A stretch of DNA of 64,000 nucleotides. Origin: Peptococcaceae bacterium BICA1-7. Its GTDB lineage: Bacteria > Bacillota > Desulfotomaculia > Desulfotomaculales > Desulfocucumaceae. Every line of letters starts with the position of its first letter. Position 1 is the first letter of the stretch. A model generated the notes under the pieces. It did no database searches and had not been told where the DNA came from. It saw only the letters and a list, made by a program, of their open reading frames with translations. The position numbers and the translations under genes are program-made. The stretch lies in the NCBI GenBank assembly GCA_000802095.1, contig JUEB01000015.1, positions 124,001-188,000 of the forward strand, given 5' to 3'. Shown piece after piece: positions 50,814-59,747 of this stretch.

Positions 50814-52179
50814 GTTTCCGTCAGATGTGCGAGAGGACATACATGTCCTCGGTATACAGCTTAAGGACCTGCTGCTCTTTTTTATTCCTTCGGTCATTTT
50901 GGGAATCATTTGCTTTGCTATCCCCTTTCCGGTAGCTATACGATTTGTGTTAGCCCTGGCTTTACCCGCCGGCACGTTTTTGTGGCTGTTCTTTGATATG
51001 CCTGCCCTGTGTAGGCGCCGGCGGATCTTTAAAAAAGACCCTGATGTTCGAACTTCGGCTGAGGGCGACAACAACATCCATGAGATTATTACTGTCAGCG
51101 AGGTAGAAGGGCCGTTTGTTACTACTGATGACCAGTGCCTACATATATGTTTATCGGTTACAACTGGGCCATGGCTTACTAAGATTGAATCCGAGCGCGA
51201 CCAGTCAGGTCTTGTCTGGCAGCAGGTGGTGGGAAGGGTATTATCCCAGGGGTGCTTATTTGATACCTGGGCAATAAACGACCTTGAAGTACTGAATCCT
51301 GAGATGGACAGACAGAAAAAAGAACAGGCTCAATTACCGGAGGAGTTGCAAAAAATTGGCAGGGATAGACGGGAATACTGGACATTTTTAGGAACTTCCG
51401 GTTTTTCCCGCACTGTGTCATACTACCTGCGTATTTCTGCCGATCCTTTTGAGCTTGAGTTTAATCCAAAGCCCAAGAGTAAGATAGAGCGTTTTGATAA
51501 AACCAAGCAGCTCTTAGTCGAGCTGGCTGGTGATGTAATCCAGAAGCTGAGGTCCTCCGGAGATCAGGCCGTTGTAATATCCGGTGAAGTGCTGCGCGAT
51601 GTGGCTGCCCGGCAGCTGCAACCCCAGGACTACCGTGACGGCGCGGTGCGTGGGAGCGACTGGGTAAGGCCTGGAGGAAACAGTATTAAGCGAAAGGTTG
51701 AAAAGAAGGCGCCGGTTATCCAGGACCCCGGGAGGGAAAGAAAATTGCCTGCCCGGCCGGCAGAACCGGTGGAGGGAAAAGCAACTTTTCGGTGGCTAAT
51801 GTTGCTATATAAAGCAACCCTGTTATTGAGAAAACTTTGGCCATTGTACTCCAATTCGGTTTACGTGGTTTCGGTACTGCATTCCGGTGACGATGAAACC
51901 CCGGGCCTGGCCATGGTCATTAACGAACTGTATGCAGGATTTGATACAGTCTATAATGTTCCGATGGTCTACCGGGGTGATGATAGCCTGAATGAAGACG
52001 CTCAGAAGGCCTTGCGTACCGGTTATGTATATTTTGTAGTCCCTAACCCGGATGACTGGTCTGACGAGGAACTGACTGCTTTGACTCAGGACATATTGGC
52101 AGAGGCGGAACGTTATGGCTCCCGGGTAGACATTGCCCTGCAGTATCCTGACGGCCTTGCGTCGCAGCTGATAGCATGA
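50803..52179 (+). CDS. PrgI/VirB3-like T4SS protein with large C-terminal extension
   Basis: A 458-residue protein. Residues 1-75 match the PrgI-type domain of Gram-positive conjugation systems (MRVEFPSDVRED, then two membrane helices, LLLFFIPSVILGIICFAIPF and FVLALALPAGTFLWLFF), which corresponds to VirB3. The following 380 residues are soluble and of unknown fold, with a beta-rich part and a late YVVSVLHSGDDETPGLA region. The neighbour is VirB4, its usual partner. ATG 50803 has GAAGGTGA upstream. Confidence 0.66.
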   Translation: MRVEFPSDVREDIHVLGIQLKDLLLFFIPSVILGIICFAIPFPVAIRFVLALALPAGTFLWLFFDMPALCRRRRIFKKDPDVRTSAEGDNNIHEIITVSEVEGPFVTTDDQCLHICLSVTTGPWLTKIESERDQSGLVWQQVVGRVLSQGCLFDTWAINDLEVLNPEMDRQKKEQAQLPEELQKIGRDRREYWTFLGTSGFSRTVSYYLRISADPFELEFNPKPKSKIERFDKTKQLLVELAGDVIQKLRSSGDQAVVISGEVLRDVAARQLQPQDYRDGAVRGSDWVRPGGNSIKRKVEKKAPVIQDPGRERKLPARPAEPVEGKATFRWLMLLYKATLLLRKLWPLYSNSVYVVSVLHSGDDETPGLAMVINELYAGFDTVYNVPMVYRGDDSLNEDAQKALRTGYVYFVVPNPDDWSDEELTALTQDILAEAERYGSRVDIALQYPDGLASQLIA

Positions 52180-52193
52180 AGGAGGGAAGATGG

Positions 52194-54002
52194 ATGGAAC
52201 AAAAAATATCCGGACAAAGTTATAAGACTTATCTGGCGGCAATAGCCTCATCATTCCAAAAGCACCCCCAGCACACTATTGTTGGGGATAATGTTTATAC
52301 TCGTGTTCTACGGGGGGCGGCGTGGCCGGATAAACCTGTAGACACGGGTTTTTTACAGCTATTACACACATTAAGAGGGGTAAAAGCGCCACCAAACGTG
52401 GTAGTGGAAGTAATCTACCGGTATAGGAAAGCTGTTTTGGACTGGGGATGGCGGGCCAACTGGAAATACAACCGTCTCATTCAGAAGGTGAACGGTGAAC
52501 AAACACCTGATCCATCGGAAGTTAAAGCGCTGGATGCTATGAAAAAGTTAAAATCCGTTAATTATTACGGCGGTGCAGACACTGCAGATGTATGGATGTA
52601 CGTTGTTGTCCGCTCCATCGGTGACCCCGGATCAATGGATGCGGTATGCCGTAAGATAATGAATGACATGAAAGACATAGGGATAATGCTATCTCCGTTG
52701 ATCCAGGAACAACAACAGGCCTTCAGGGAAACTTTTGTCCTTGGCCGTTCTGATGAGACGTTCCAGAAAGCATACCCTGGACGTATTGTGCAGTTGGATG
52801 TTGTCTCATCGCTGTACCCGTTTCTTACCGGTTCAATAAATGACGGTCACGGTGGTTATTTTGGGCACTCAATAGCGACCAAAAGCGCTAATTTCGTTGA
52901 CCTTAAAAAAGGTTCGGGGAACCAGAACATTATTGTGATTGGTGCTTCTGGAGAGGGGAAGTCAACTTTCCTGCAAGCGATTATTGAAAGTTTGAGGGCG
53001 GAAGGCTTTCTGGTGATAGTCTTTGACATGAACGGCGAATACCGAAAAGTTTGCGAGAAAACCGGCGGTCTGTATATAGATCATACGTTGGCAACTGGTA
53101 AGTATATTGATCCCCTGGCAATACCGGACAAAATTGGCATTGCAGAAGAGGATGCCGGTAGACTTAATGCTGTTTCCGATGCGTTGATCTCTACGGTAAG
53201 CATATTGGCCGATGGAATTACACCTGGAGAACGTAATGCTGCTGACCGGGCACTTATGAAACTGTATGAAGCTGTTAAGATTGACATGGAAAACCCGCAA
53301 ACATGGGACTTCAATGACCAGCCATTCGATATTGAAGACTGGTGGAACGCACTTCAAAACGATAAGAATAAGGACGCACGTACCCTGTCGGAAAAGTTGG
53401 CCATTTATTTTACCGGCTCCAAGAGACATTTATTTAAGCACAGCGAGAAAATTACTATACCGACGGACTGTTCCCTGGTAGTATTCCAGGTCGGTACATC
53501 ATTGGAAGGCGCTGATGCCCAAGTGGGTGCGGCAAAAATGGCCATGACCATGAGTTTTGTACGGGATGTGCTGCGCAAGGAAAAGCTTAAAGGCAAAAGA
53601 TATACCGCAGTGGTATTTGATGAGGCTCAAAGGGCCTTGCTTAACCCCGAGATGTCTAACTACATTAACACTCTGGCCACGTTTATAAGGCACCTAAATG
53701 GCCTCCTTGTGGTATCGACCAATAAACCCCATGTATTCTGGGTTAATTCAACAGGTGGTGAGGGCGGTACCGGAATATGGGCCAACTCAAAATATAAGGT
53801 ATTTTTCTGGTTGGAGAATTCTGAGATTGCGGCAGTGGAAAAGAATGCGGAGATCCCGAAGGAAATAACCGACACCCTAAAAACCCTTTATCAGACTAAC
53901 CAGTTCCTAATCCGCCATCCTGACAGAGGGTGGGACCGCTGCAAAATGTACCTTCCTCCCGAGGAGTTAGCCTTATACGAGACAAGGGGGTTGAAGAAAT
54001 AA
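52194..54002 (+). CDS. VirB4-family conjugation ATPase
   Basis: A 602-residue ATPase with Walker A GASGEGKST (near 250), a VIVFDMNGEY strand, Walker B AVVFDEAQR (near 473) and a later motif NGLLVVSTNKPH. This is the layout of VirB4/TraU-type T4SS motors. The N-terminal 220 residues form the usual membrane-associated domain. ATG 52194 is preferred over ATG 52176 because AGGAGGG lies between them at the right distance. Stop overlaps the next start (TAATG). Confidence 0.86.
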   Translation: MEQKISGQSYKTYLAAIASSFQKHPQHTIVGDNVYTRVLRGAAWPDKPVDTGFLQLLHTLRGVKAPPNVVVEVIYRYRKAVLDWGWRANWKYNRLIQKVNGEQTPDPSEVKALDAMKKLKSVNYYGGADTADVWMYVVVRSIGDPGSMDAVCRKIMNDMKDIGIMLSPLIQEQQQAFRETFVLGRSDETFQKAYPGRIVQLDVVSSLYPFLTGSINDGHGGYFGHSIATKSANFVDLKKGSGNQNIIVIGASGEGKSTFLQAIIESLRAEGFLVIVFDMNGEYRKVCEKTGGLYIDHTLATGKYIDPLAIPDKIGIAEEDAGRLNAVSDALISTVSILADGITPGERNAADRALMKLYEAVKIDMENPQTWDFNDQPFDIEDWWNALQNDKNKDARTLSEKLAIYFTGSKRHLFKHSEKITIPTDCSLVVFQVGTSLEGADAQVGAAKMAMTMSFVRDVLRKEKLKGKRYTAVVFDEAQRALLNPEMSNYINTLATFIRHLNGLLVVSTNKPHVFWVNSTGGEGGTGIWANSKYKVFFWLENSEIAAVEKNAEIPKEITDTLKTLYQTNQFLIRHPDRGWDRCKMYLPPEELALYETRGLKK

Positions 54003-54736
54003 TGGGTATCGAACCATTGCCGAATAACATGTCCATGAATCTTCAATCTGGGGCTGTTATTCAAGATGGTGCAATTGCTTCAGGAAAAAATGGCGGTAAG
54101 GGTATGGGACTGATAATAGCAGTCTTTTTTTTATTGTTGATTGCCAGTCCGCTGCTAATGATGGGAGCCGTGATGCCTTTCTTATGGGCTCCAGGTTCTC
54201 TCTCTGGCCCCGGGGCGGGGGGGGCTTCAGGTCCTCCTGATGGACCGGTACCCGCCTATGTGCCTGCTGAAATCCAGTATCACCCAATGGTATCGGCCTA
54301 CCCGGCCCTGGTGGCCTGGCTGGCCAAGAGGAATAGTGCTCTGGCGGATGACCAACATTTGGCGGCTATCGAGGCTGCAGGACAGAGATGGAATGTTGAT
54401 CCCCTGCTGCTCTTAGCCATTACCGGCCAGGAGCAGTCTTTTGTCCCCAGGAGAGGTAATTGGCAGGCCGTAGAAAGGAACCCATGGAACGTGTTCGGGT
54501 CCTGGCAGAGGTGGTCAGGAGGGTTTGATGCTTCGGCCAGCTGGGCGGCCAACACGGTGGCCCGTTTGTCCAAAGGATGTCCGTCCGATACCAGCGTGAT
54601 CAAGTGGGTTAATGGTTTTGATGCCAGCGGCATAAGGTCTAACCCCGGCTGGGGTTATGCCGGTGACCCAAACTGGTGGTGCGGAGTGTCAAAATTTTAT
54701 AACCAATTACAACAGGTAGCGAAAGGTGGAGGCTAA
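54002..54736 (+). CDS. VirB1-like cell-wall hydrolase
   Basis: A 244-residue protein with one membrane helix (LIIAVFFLLLIASPLLMMG), a Gly/Pro-rich linker and an external domain with LLAITGQEQSF (candidate catalytic Glu), RNPWNVFGSWQ and FDASASWAANTVARL. This fits a lysozyme or glucosaminidase-like fold used to open the wall for a conjugation channel. It sits directly after VirB4, a common order. Confidence 0.68.
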   Translation: MGIEPLPNNMSMNLQSGAVIQDGAIASGKNGGKGMGLIIAVFFLLLIASPLLMMGAVMPFLWAPGSLSGPGAGGASGPPDGPVPAYVPAEIQYHPMVSAYPALVAWLAKRNSALADDQHLAAIEAAGQRWNVDPLLLLAITGQEQSFVPRRGNWQAVERNPWNVFGSWQRWSGGFDASASWAANTVARLSKGCPSDTSVIKWVNGFDASGIRSNPGWGYAGDPNWWCGVSKFYNQLQQVAKGGG

Positions 54737-54739
54737 AAT

Positions 54740-55006
54740 ATGCCAGGGCACACTATTTTTACAATAGGGTTGTTCATTCTGTTAGGCTATGCGGTACAAA
54801 GGTTAATACATAAAAAAATAATACGTTTGGCCGTAACTGGATTAATCATTTTCGGTGTATTGGGGGCAATTATGCACCCCGGGGACGTAATCGGATGGGT
54901 ATCGAATACGGCACAGCGCTTCTGGCCCATTATTATGGCAGGAGCGCAGCACGGTACCGACAGCTGTTTTACACTGATTAACGGTATATCAAGGGCGGTG
55001 AAATAG
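54740..55006 (+). CDS. Small two-helix membrane protein
   Basis: An 88-residue protein with two helices (IFTIGLFILLGYAVQRLI; LAVTGLIIFGVLGAIM) and a C-terminal part containing one Cys. It lies in a tight run between the wall hydrolase and the FtsK-like gene, so a T4SS role is likely. Not recognised. Confidence 0.5.
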   Translation: MPGHTIFTIGLFILLGYAVQRLIHKKIIRLAVTGLIIFGVLGAIMHPGDVIGWVSNTAQRFWPIIMAGAQHGTDSCFTLINGISRAVK

Positions 55007-56872
55007 ATGTCCAGGAACAATAAGTCACAATCCAATGCTGAACCTCCATCAAAAGGAGCCGAAGAGCTGACTTTTAAGGAGCTGGTGCAGAACGCCATGA
55101 TTCTATCACTATTGGCAGGCTTCTTTTGTTTGGCCTGGTTGTGGGATTCCGGTATTCAGCACTTCTTTGACTTCCTGCCACGCCCATGGGTAATTACGGG
55201 CGCGGTATGGCTTATACTTGTGCCCACTGCATACTGTGCGGTGTTAATCTTGTTCTATAAAAGATTGGAAATATGGAGTTGGGTACATGCCCGGGCACAA
55301 AGGATGCCCGCACAGAATGATACGAAGAAGAGACCTGAGGGTGTGCTGGGGCTATTGCCTGCCCCATCCAAAGCTGAGTATGAACGCAGTGGCCAGGGAT
55401 ATGCAAAACAGGTCCCTCCAGCACTGGAACATGTTGGCCTTACCCAGGGGGGGCAGCGGGTAAAAATCGTTTCCGTAACTGATGGGCCTGCGGCGGCCCA
55501 GGTGGTAATTAGTCTGCCCCCTGGTTTGCGGCTATCAAGGCTTCAAAGTGCTGTCAAGGACATTCAGGTGGCTATAGGTGCTCCCGCGCTTCAAGTGCAG
55601 TCAGGGCCTAAAGCTTATACTGCCTCATTAATCATTACGCATGATGTTAAGCATTTGGTTGTGTTGCGAGAGATTCTTGAATCACCGGAATTTAAGGCTT
55701 TAAATGAAAAGCCAGATTTGCCGGTTCCAATTGGTGTTGATCCTGTAGGGAAACCTATACTGATAGGTTTAACCACCCTTGCTCATATTTTGGTTGCTGG
55801 TGCTACTAACTCCGGCAAGTCATGGTGGCTAAACCAATTACTTGTAACATGGACATTATTCCGTAGTCCTGAGCAGCTCAGGTTGGTGCTGATAGATCCA
55901 AAAATGGTGGAGTTATCAAGATATGCAAAACTTCCACATGTGATAGACGTGGTATATGATCCTGCCCCTGCATTAATGGTTTTGGACCGTGCAATTCAAG
56001 AGATGGAAAGGCGATATAAACTCTTTTTTAGAGTTGAGGCTGAAAATCTTGCCGAGTACCAGAAAGTAACGGGAAAACATTTGCCACATATAGGGATAGT
56101 GATAGATGAGATCGCTGATCTATTTTCTGCAGCCAACAAGGATGAAGCAAATGGACTGGAAAATGCATTCATGCGCTTAGCACAAAAAGCCCGTGCTGCC
56201 GGCATTCACCTGGTGGGCGCTACGCAACGCCCCTCAGCTGATGTTATACCTTCGAGGATCAGGACAAATTTCCCCTCACGTATTTGTTTCTCTTTGACTT
56301 CACCGGTTGACTATAAAACCGTTTTTGGTTTTGAGGTAGGAACTACCCTAACTGGCAAGGGTGACGGGCTGGCGAAGCTGGAAGGATATTTTGATTTGGT
56401 AAGATTCCAGGGCGTAGGAATAGGTGCATCGGGGTCGGATACACGAGATACAATTAAAAAAATATTGGCATATTGGCAAAAACGAAATGTTACACCAGCT
56501 TCCGTTCCTTCTTTTGATGGCCCTGATGACATAGATCAGTTTACTTCAGCCGAAATTGGCGATGAATTTTGTTTTGATCCAGATGAGTCTTGTTGGAGTA
56601 ATGAGAACAATAAGGCCGAGTGTGATATGAGCCCTAGAGACAAACTGCGGGCATATATATGCCGTTTGGTATTGGAAGCCGCAGAAGACGAAGTGGTTTA
56701 TTTACCTGACAGGCATACAGTTGCCCGCGAAGTAGGGATCCGTAACACTGTGTTAGACGAGCTATACCTGGCATTGGAAGCTGAGGAATGGATCTCTACT
56801 CCTGAAAGAGTTGGGAAAACGCAGAAAAGGAGAATTTTTATCGACTTTGAAAGAGCCCAAAGTTACCAGTAA
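55007..56872 (+). CDS. FtsK/SpoIIIE-type DNA translocase (putative coupling protein)
   Basis: A 621-residue protein with two N-terminal membrane helices, an FtsK alpha-like domain (about 130-240) and a RecA-like motor: Walker A GATNSGKSWW (near 267), LVLIDPKMVEL, Walker B GIVIDEIADL (near 366), and VGATQRPSADVIPS. The C-terminal 90 residues look like a winged helix. In Gram-positive elements FtsK-like pumps replace VirD4 as coupling protein (TcpA type) or move double-stranded DNA (Tra of Streptomyces). No relaxase is seen in the window to settle which. Confidence 0.85.
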   Translation: MSRNNKSQSNAEPPSKGAEELTFKELVQNAMILSLLAGFFCLAWLWDSGIQHFFDFLPRPWVITGAVWLILVPTAYCAVLILFYKRLEIWSWVHARAQRMPAQNDTKKRPEGVLGLLPAPSKAEYERSGQGYAKQVPPALEHVGLTQGGQRVKIVSVTDGPAAAQVVISLPPGLRLSRLQSAVKDIQVAIGAPALQVQSGPKAYTASLIITHDVKHLVVLREILESPEFKALNEKPDLPVPIGVDPVGKPILIGLTTLAHILVAGATNSGKSWWLNQLLVTWTLFRSPEQLRLVLIDPKMVELSRYAKLPHVIDVVYDPAPALMVLDRAIQEMERRYKLFFRVEAENLAEYQKVTGKHLPHIGIVIDEIADLFSAANKDEANGLENAFMRLAQKARAAGIHLVGATQRPSADVIPSRIRTNFPSRICFSLTSPVDYKTVFGFEVGTTLTGKGDGLAKLEGYFDLVRFQGVGIGASGSDTRDTIKKILAYWQKRNVTPASVPSFDGPDDIDQFTSAEIGDEFCFDPDESCWSNENNKAECDMSPRDKLRAYICRLVLEAAEDEVVYLPDRHTVAREVGIRNTVLDELYLALEAEEWISTPERVGKTQKRRIFIDFERAQSYQ

Positions 56873-56884
56873 TTGACCAGCTTC

Positions 56885-56982
56885 ACTGTTCCGGTTTGAC
56901 TGTTCCCAGCTCACTGTTCCGGAGTGATTCCCTTATAGAGAAATAAGCCCGGAGCAGTCACGGGAACAGTGACGGGAACAGT
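56885..56982 (+). repeat. Symmetric array of ACTGTTCC repeats
   Basis: Three direct ACTGTTCC copies start at 56885, 56899 and 56913 (14-base steps). Three copies in the opposite sense follow, GGAGCAGT (56951) and exact GGAACAGT (56963 and 56975), in 12-base steps. The centre is GGAGTGATTCCC. The array fills the gap before topB and looks like a binding site for a multimeric protein, such as an operator, an oriT or a clt-like locus. Confidence 0.65.
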
Positions 56983-57034
56983 CAATTAATTAACAGTTAG
57001 ATTATATGATCCTGGCCGAAAGGAGATCCAAAAG

Positions 57035-59164
57035 ATGAAAACTTTACTCATCGCCGAAAAGCCCTCAGTTGCTCGGAACATCTCTGCCGTCCTTGGCAGA
57101 TTCAGCAGGCAGGAGGGATTCCTGGAAAACGACCAGTATGTAGTGTCCTGGGCCTATGGGCATATAACCACCCTGGCGGAACCCAAAGAATACGATCCTT
57201 CCTTCGAGAAATGGAGCTTAGAGAACATGCCGGTAATACCGAATGAAATTAAGCTCACTGTCACCGAGAGAAAGCAGTTTGCTATACTGAAAAAGCTGCT
57301 CAAAAGAAAAGATGTTTTAACGGTAATCAACGCTTGCGATGCGGGTCGCGAGGGATGCCTTATTTTTCGCTGGATATATAAAACGGCAAAGTCAGCCTTG
57401 CCTGTAAAACGCCTTTGGTTGTCAGAAACAACGCCTGCTGCTGTTATAAAAGCATTGAATTCTATGAAAGACGGATCCCAGTATGACAACCTCTATGCAG
57501 CTGCGGAGGCCAGGGCCATAAGTGACTGGCTGGTCGGCATAAATTCCACCAGGGCATTTACTGTAAAACACGGGGAACTACTTTCCATTGGCCGGGTGCA
57601 AACCCCTACACTGGCGATTATTGTGCAGCGGGAGCGAGAGATACGGGCATTTATTCCTGAGACATATTATCAATTAGCCGCAACATTTGAAACTGAGAGC
57701 AGAGAAAGATACCGGGGCGTTTTAATTAAAGACGAAAATCCCGGTAAATTCAAAGAAGAGTTTATAGCTAAAGGGTACGCCGAGCTGATTACGGATAATG
57801 GGACTGTTGTAAAGGCTTCCTATACCGAAAAAAACGAACCGCCTCCTACTTTGTTCAATCTAAACGACTTGCAAAGGGAAGCCAACCATGTTTATGGCAT
57901 GACGGCAGCCAAGGTTCTTGAAGTGGCACAGTCCCTTTATGAGAAGAAACTCATAACGTATCCCAGGACCGACAGTAGGCACCTATCTGAGTCACTGTCA
58001 GGTACCTTGAATAGACGGATCGAAACGGCGCTCAGAGCCGTTTCTTTAAATTCTCTCCCGGATTTTCAAAGTAATCTTGGGCCGAGGTATGTTGACGACG
58101 CTAAAATAACGGACCACCATGCAATAATACCTACAGAAATGCGTGCTAACGGAGATTTGTGGCCGGCTGAAAGCAATATATACGAACTCATCTGCCGCAG
58201 GTATCTGGCCATCTTTTTCCCGCCGGCCAGATACCGGGTAATGGAAGTAACCACTGGTGCTGGAGAAATGTTTTTTTCTAAAGGTAGAGCTGTCATAAGC
58301 TATGGATGGCGCCGGGTATATAGATTTAGCGCCGGTGAAGAAGACGAGGCCGGCGGATCCGGATTGCCTGCCCTTAACAAAGGCCAGGTGGTCAAGGTGG
58401 TTGATGTGGAGGTACTGAAAAAAGAAACCAGCCCGCCGGTGAGGTATACCGACGCCACGCTGCTGTATGCAATGGAGAATGCCGGCCGCCTGGTTGACGA
58501 TAAGGAACTGGCCAATACGCTGAAAAAGGCCGGAGGGATCGGGACGCCTGCTACCAGGGCGGCCACTCTGGAGCGGCTTATTAAAGTAAATTACGTCCAG
58601 CGGCAGAAAAAGTCACTACTTCCCACTGCCAAGGGCGAAACCCTTATAGACTTGGTGCCGGAAGCCTTAACGAACGTTGATACTACCGCAGAATGGGAAG
58701 ACGGGCTCCATAAAATCGAGCATGGAGAGATATCAGCTGAAGAATGGCTGTCCGGGATTAAAAACTTGACCCGAGATATCGTGGAAGGCGTAAAAGGACA
58801 AGCCCGAACCGTTAATATTATTGAGGAAGGAAGGGCCATAGGAAAATGTCCATTATGCGGCAAAGCTGTTATTGAAACAAAAAAGGCCTACAGCTGTTCG
58901 GGCTGGAGGGACGGTTGTAAATTCGTAATCTGGAAGGGCATCTCCGGCAAGAGGATTACAGCAAAACAGGCCCAGGAATTGATTAATAAGGGCAAGACCG
59001 GTGTGATTAAAGGCTTTAAATCAAAAAGCGGAAATAGCTTTGATGCCGCGTTGGTTATGGGGGCCGACGGCAAGGTTAAGATGAACTTTAGTGGTGACAG
59101 TAGAAGACAAGGCCTTTTGGATGTGGCTATTGCAAAGGTGGCAGGGCTTTTCAAACAGTGCTAA
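57035..59164 (+). CDS. topB: DNA topoisomerase III
   Basis: A 709-residue type IA topoisomerase. The Toprim start MKTLLIAEKPSVARNI and NACDAGREG are at 1-16 and about 98-106; the active Tyr is in TYPRTDSRH (near 309). A C-terminal zinc-type segment (CPLCGK, then CSGWRDGC) and the tail domain FKGFKSK-like/SFDAAL follow. Plasmid-borne TopB resolves replication and transfer intermediates and is a common part of large Gram-positive conjugative elements. ATG 57035 has GAAAGGAGA upstream. Confidence 0.92.
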   Translation: MKTLLIAEKPSVARNISAVLGRFSRQEGFLENDQYVVSWAYGHITTLAEPKEYDPSFEKWSLENMPVIPNEIKLTVTERKQFAILKKLLKRKDVLTVINACDAGREGCLIFRWIYKTAKSALPVKRLWLSETTPAAVIKALNSMKDGSQYDNLYAAAEARAISDWLVGINSTRAFTVKHGELLSIGRVQTPTLAIIVQREREIRAFIPETYYQLAATFETESRERYRGVLIKDENPGKFKEEFIAKGYAELITDNGTVVKASYTEKNEPPPTLFNLNDLQREANHVYGMTAAKVLEVAQSLYEKKLITYPRTDSRHLSESLSGTLNRRIETALRAVSLNSLPDFQSNLGPRYVDDAKITDHHAIIPTEMRANGDLWPAESNIYELICRRYLAIFFPPARYRVMEVTTGAGEMFFSKGRAVISYGWRRVYRFSAGEEDEAGGSGLPALNKGQVVKVVDVEVLKKETSPPVRYTDATLLYAMENAGRLVDDKELANTLKKAGGIGTPATRAATLERLIKVNYVQRQKKSLLPTAKGETLIDLVPEALTNVDTTAEWEDGLHKIEHGEISAEEWLSGIKNLTRDIVEGVKGQARTVNIIEEGRAIGKCPLCGKAVIETKKAYSCSGWRDGCKFVIWKGISGKRITAKQAQELINKGKTGVIKGFKSKSGNSFDAALVMGADGKVKMNFSGDSRRQGLLDVAIAKVAGLFKQC

Positions 59165-59206
59165 CGGGTGCATTGCGGGTACAACGAAAATGATGAGGTG
59201 TTATAT

Positions 59207-59458
59207 ATGAGCTTAGATAAGTCCACTAATATTCAGGATGAAACGGCTAGTATTTTGCCTTCTGCGGTTAAGAGGGCAACTGGTGATGAGATCCGGGCAA
59301 GTCTCCCGCCATACATACAGCATAGAATCAGGAAGACACAGGAAAAGCGAAAACGTGCGAGCTTTAACTATAAAACGGGGATGTTGCACGGCTCTAGACA
59401 CAAGCAGAATAAAATGAGCCCTCTAGCCTGGATAAGGAGTTTCTTTAAAGACCGGTGA
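59207..59458 (+). CDS. Small basic hypothetical protein
   Basis: An 83-residue protein from ATG 59207 with GATGAGGTG upstream. The second half is strongly basic (HRIRKTQEKRKRASFNYK). The start includes SILPSAVKRATGDEIRASLP. Not recognised. Its stop lies within the stem of a terminator. Confidence 0.5.
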   Translation: MSLDKSTNIQDETASILPSAVKRATGDEIRASLPPYIQHRIRKTQEKRKRASFNYKTGMLHGSRHKQNKMSPLAWIRSFFKDR

Positions 59459-59477
59459 AAGCGCCGGTCCTTTTTTT
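59450..59477 (+). terminator. Rho-independent terminator
   Basis: GACCGG (59450-59455) pairs with CCGGTC (59464-59469), then CTTTTTTT. It ends the topB unit, so the amidoligase cluster is a separate transcription unit. Confidence 0.8.
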
Positions 59478-59513
59478 ATGGCAGTTAATTCAACATGAGA
59501 GGAGTCATGACAA

Positions 59514-59747
59514 ATGCCAAAATCGAGAGCCAACCGGGCTGCTATAGCAATTGGCCGGGCGGCCACTGGGGGCGGGCCAATAGAGATGCCCGAAGAACTG
59601 GGGGATCTTTCGAACGTTGAAATGGCGGAAGCCATGCGTGAATGGGAAGAATCCCTGGCCGGGCTCCCCGATGATGAGGCCCAGCGTCAACGTCAGGAAA
59701 TTGCGCAGCTGATGGCTGAATTCCGGAGAAGCAGGGGGAGTGAGTAA
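59514..59747 (+). CDS. Small Ala/Glu-rich protein of the amidoligase cluster
   Basis: A 77-residue protein from ATG 59514 with GAGAGGAG upstream. The N-terminus is basic and Ala/Gly-rich (SRANRAAIAIGRAATGGG) and the rest is a charged helix with many Glu residues. Its stop overlaps the amidoligase start, so the two are translationally coupled. It could be an accessory subunit or a substrate carrying carboxylate groups; both ideas are inference. Confidence 0.55.
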   Translation: MPKSRANRAAIAIGRAATGGGPIEMPEELGDLSNVEMAEAMREWEESLAGLPDDEAQRQRQEIAQLMAEFRRSRGSE

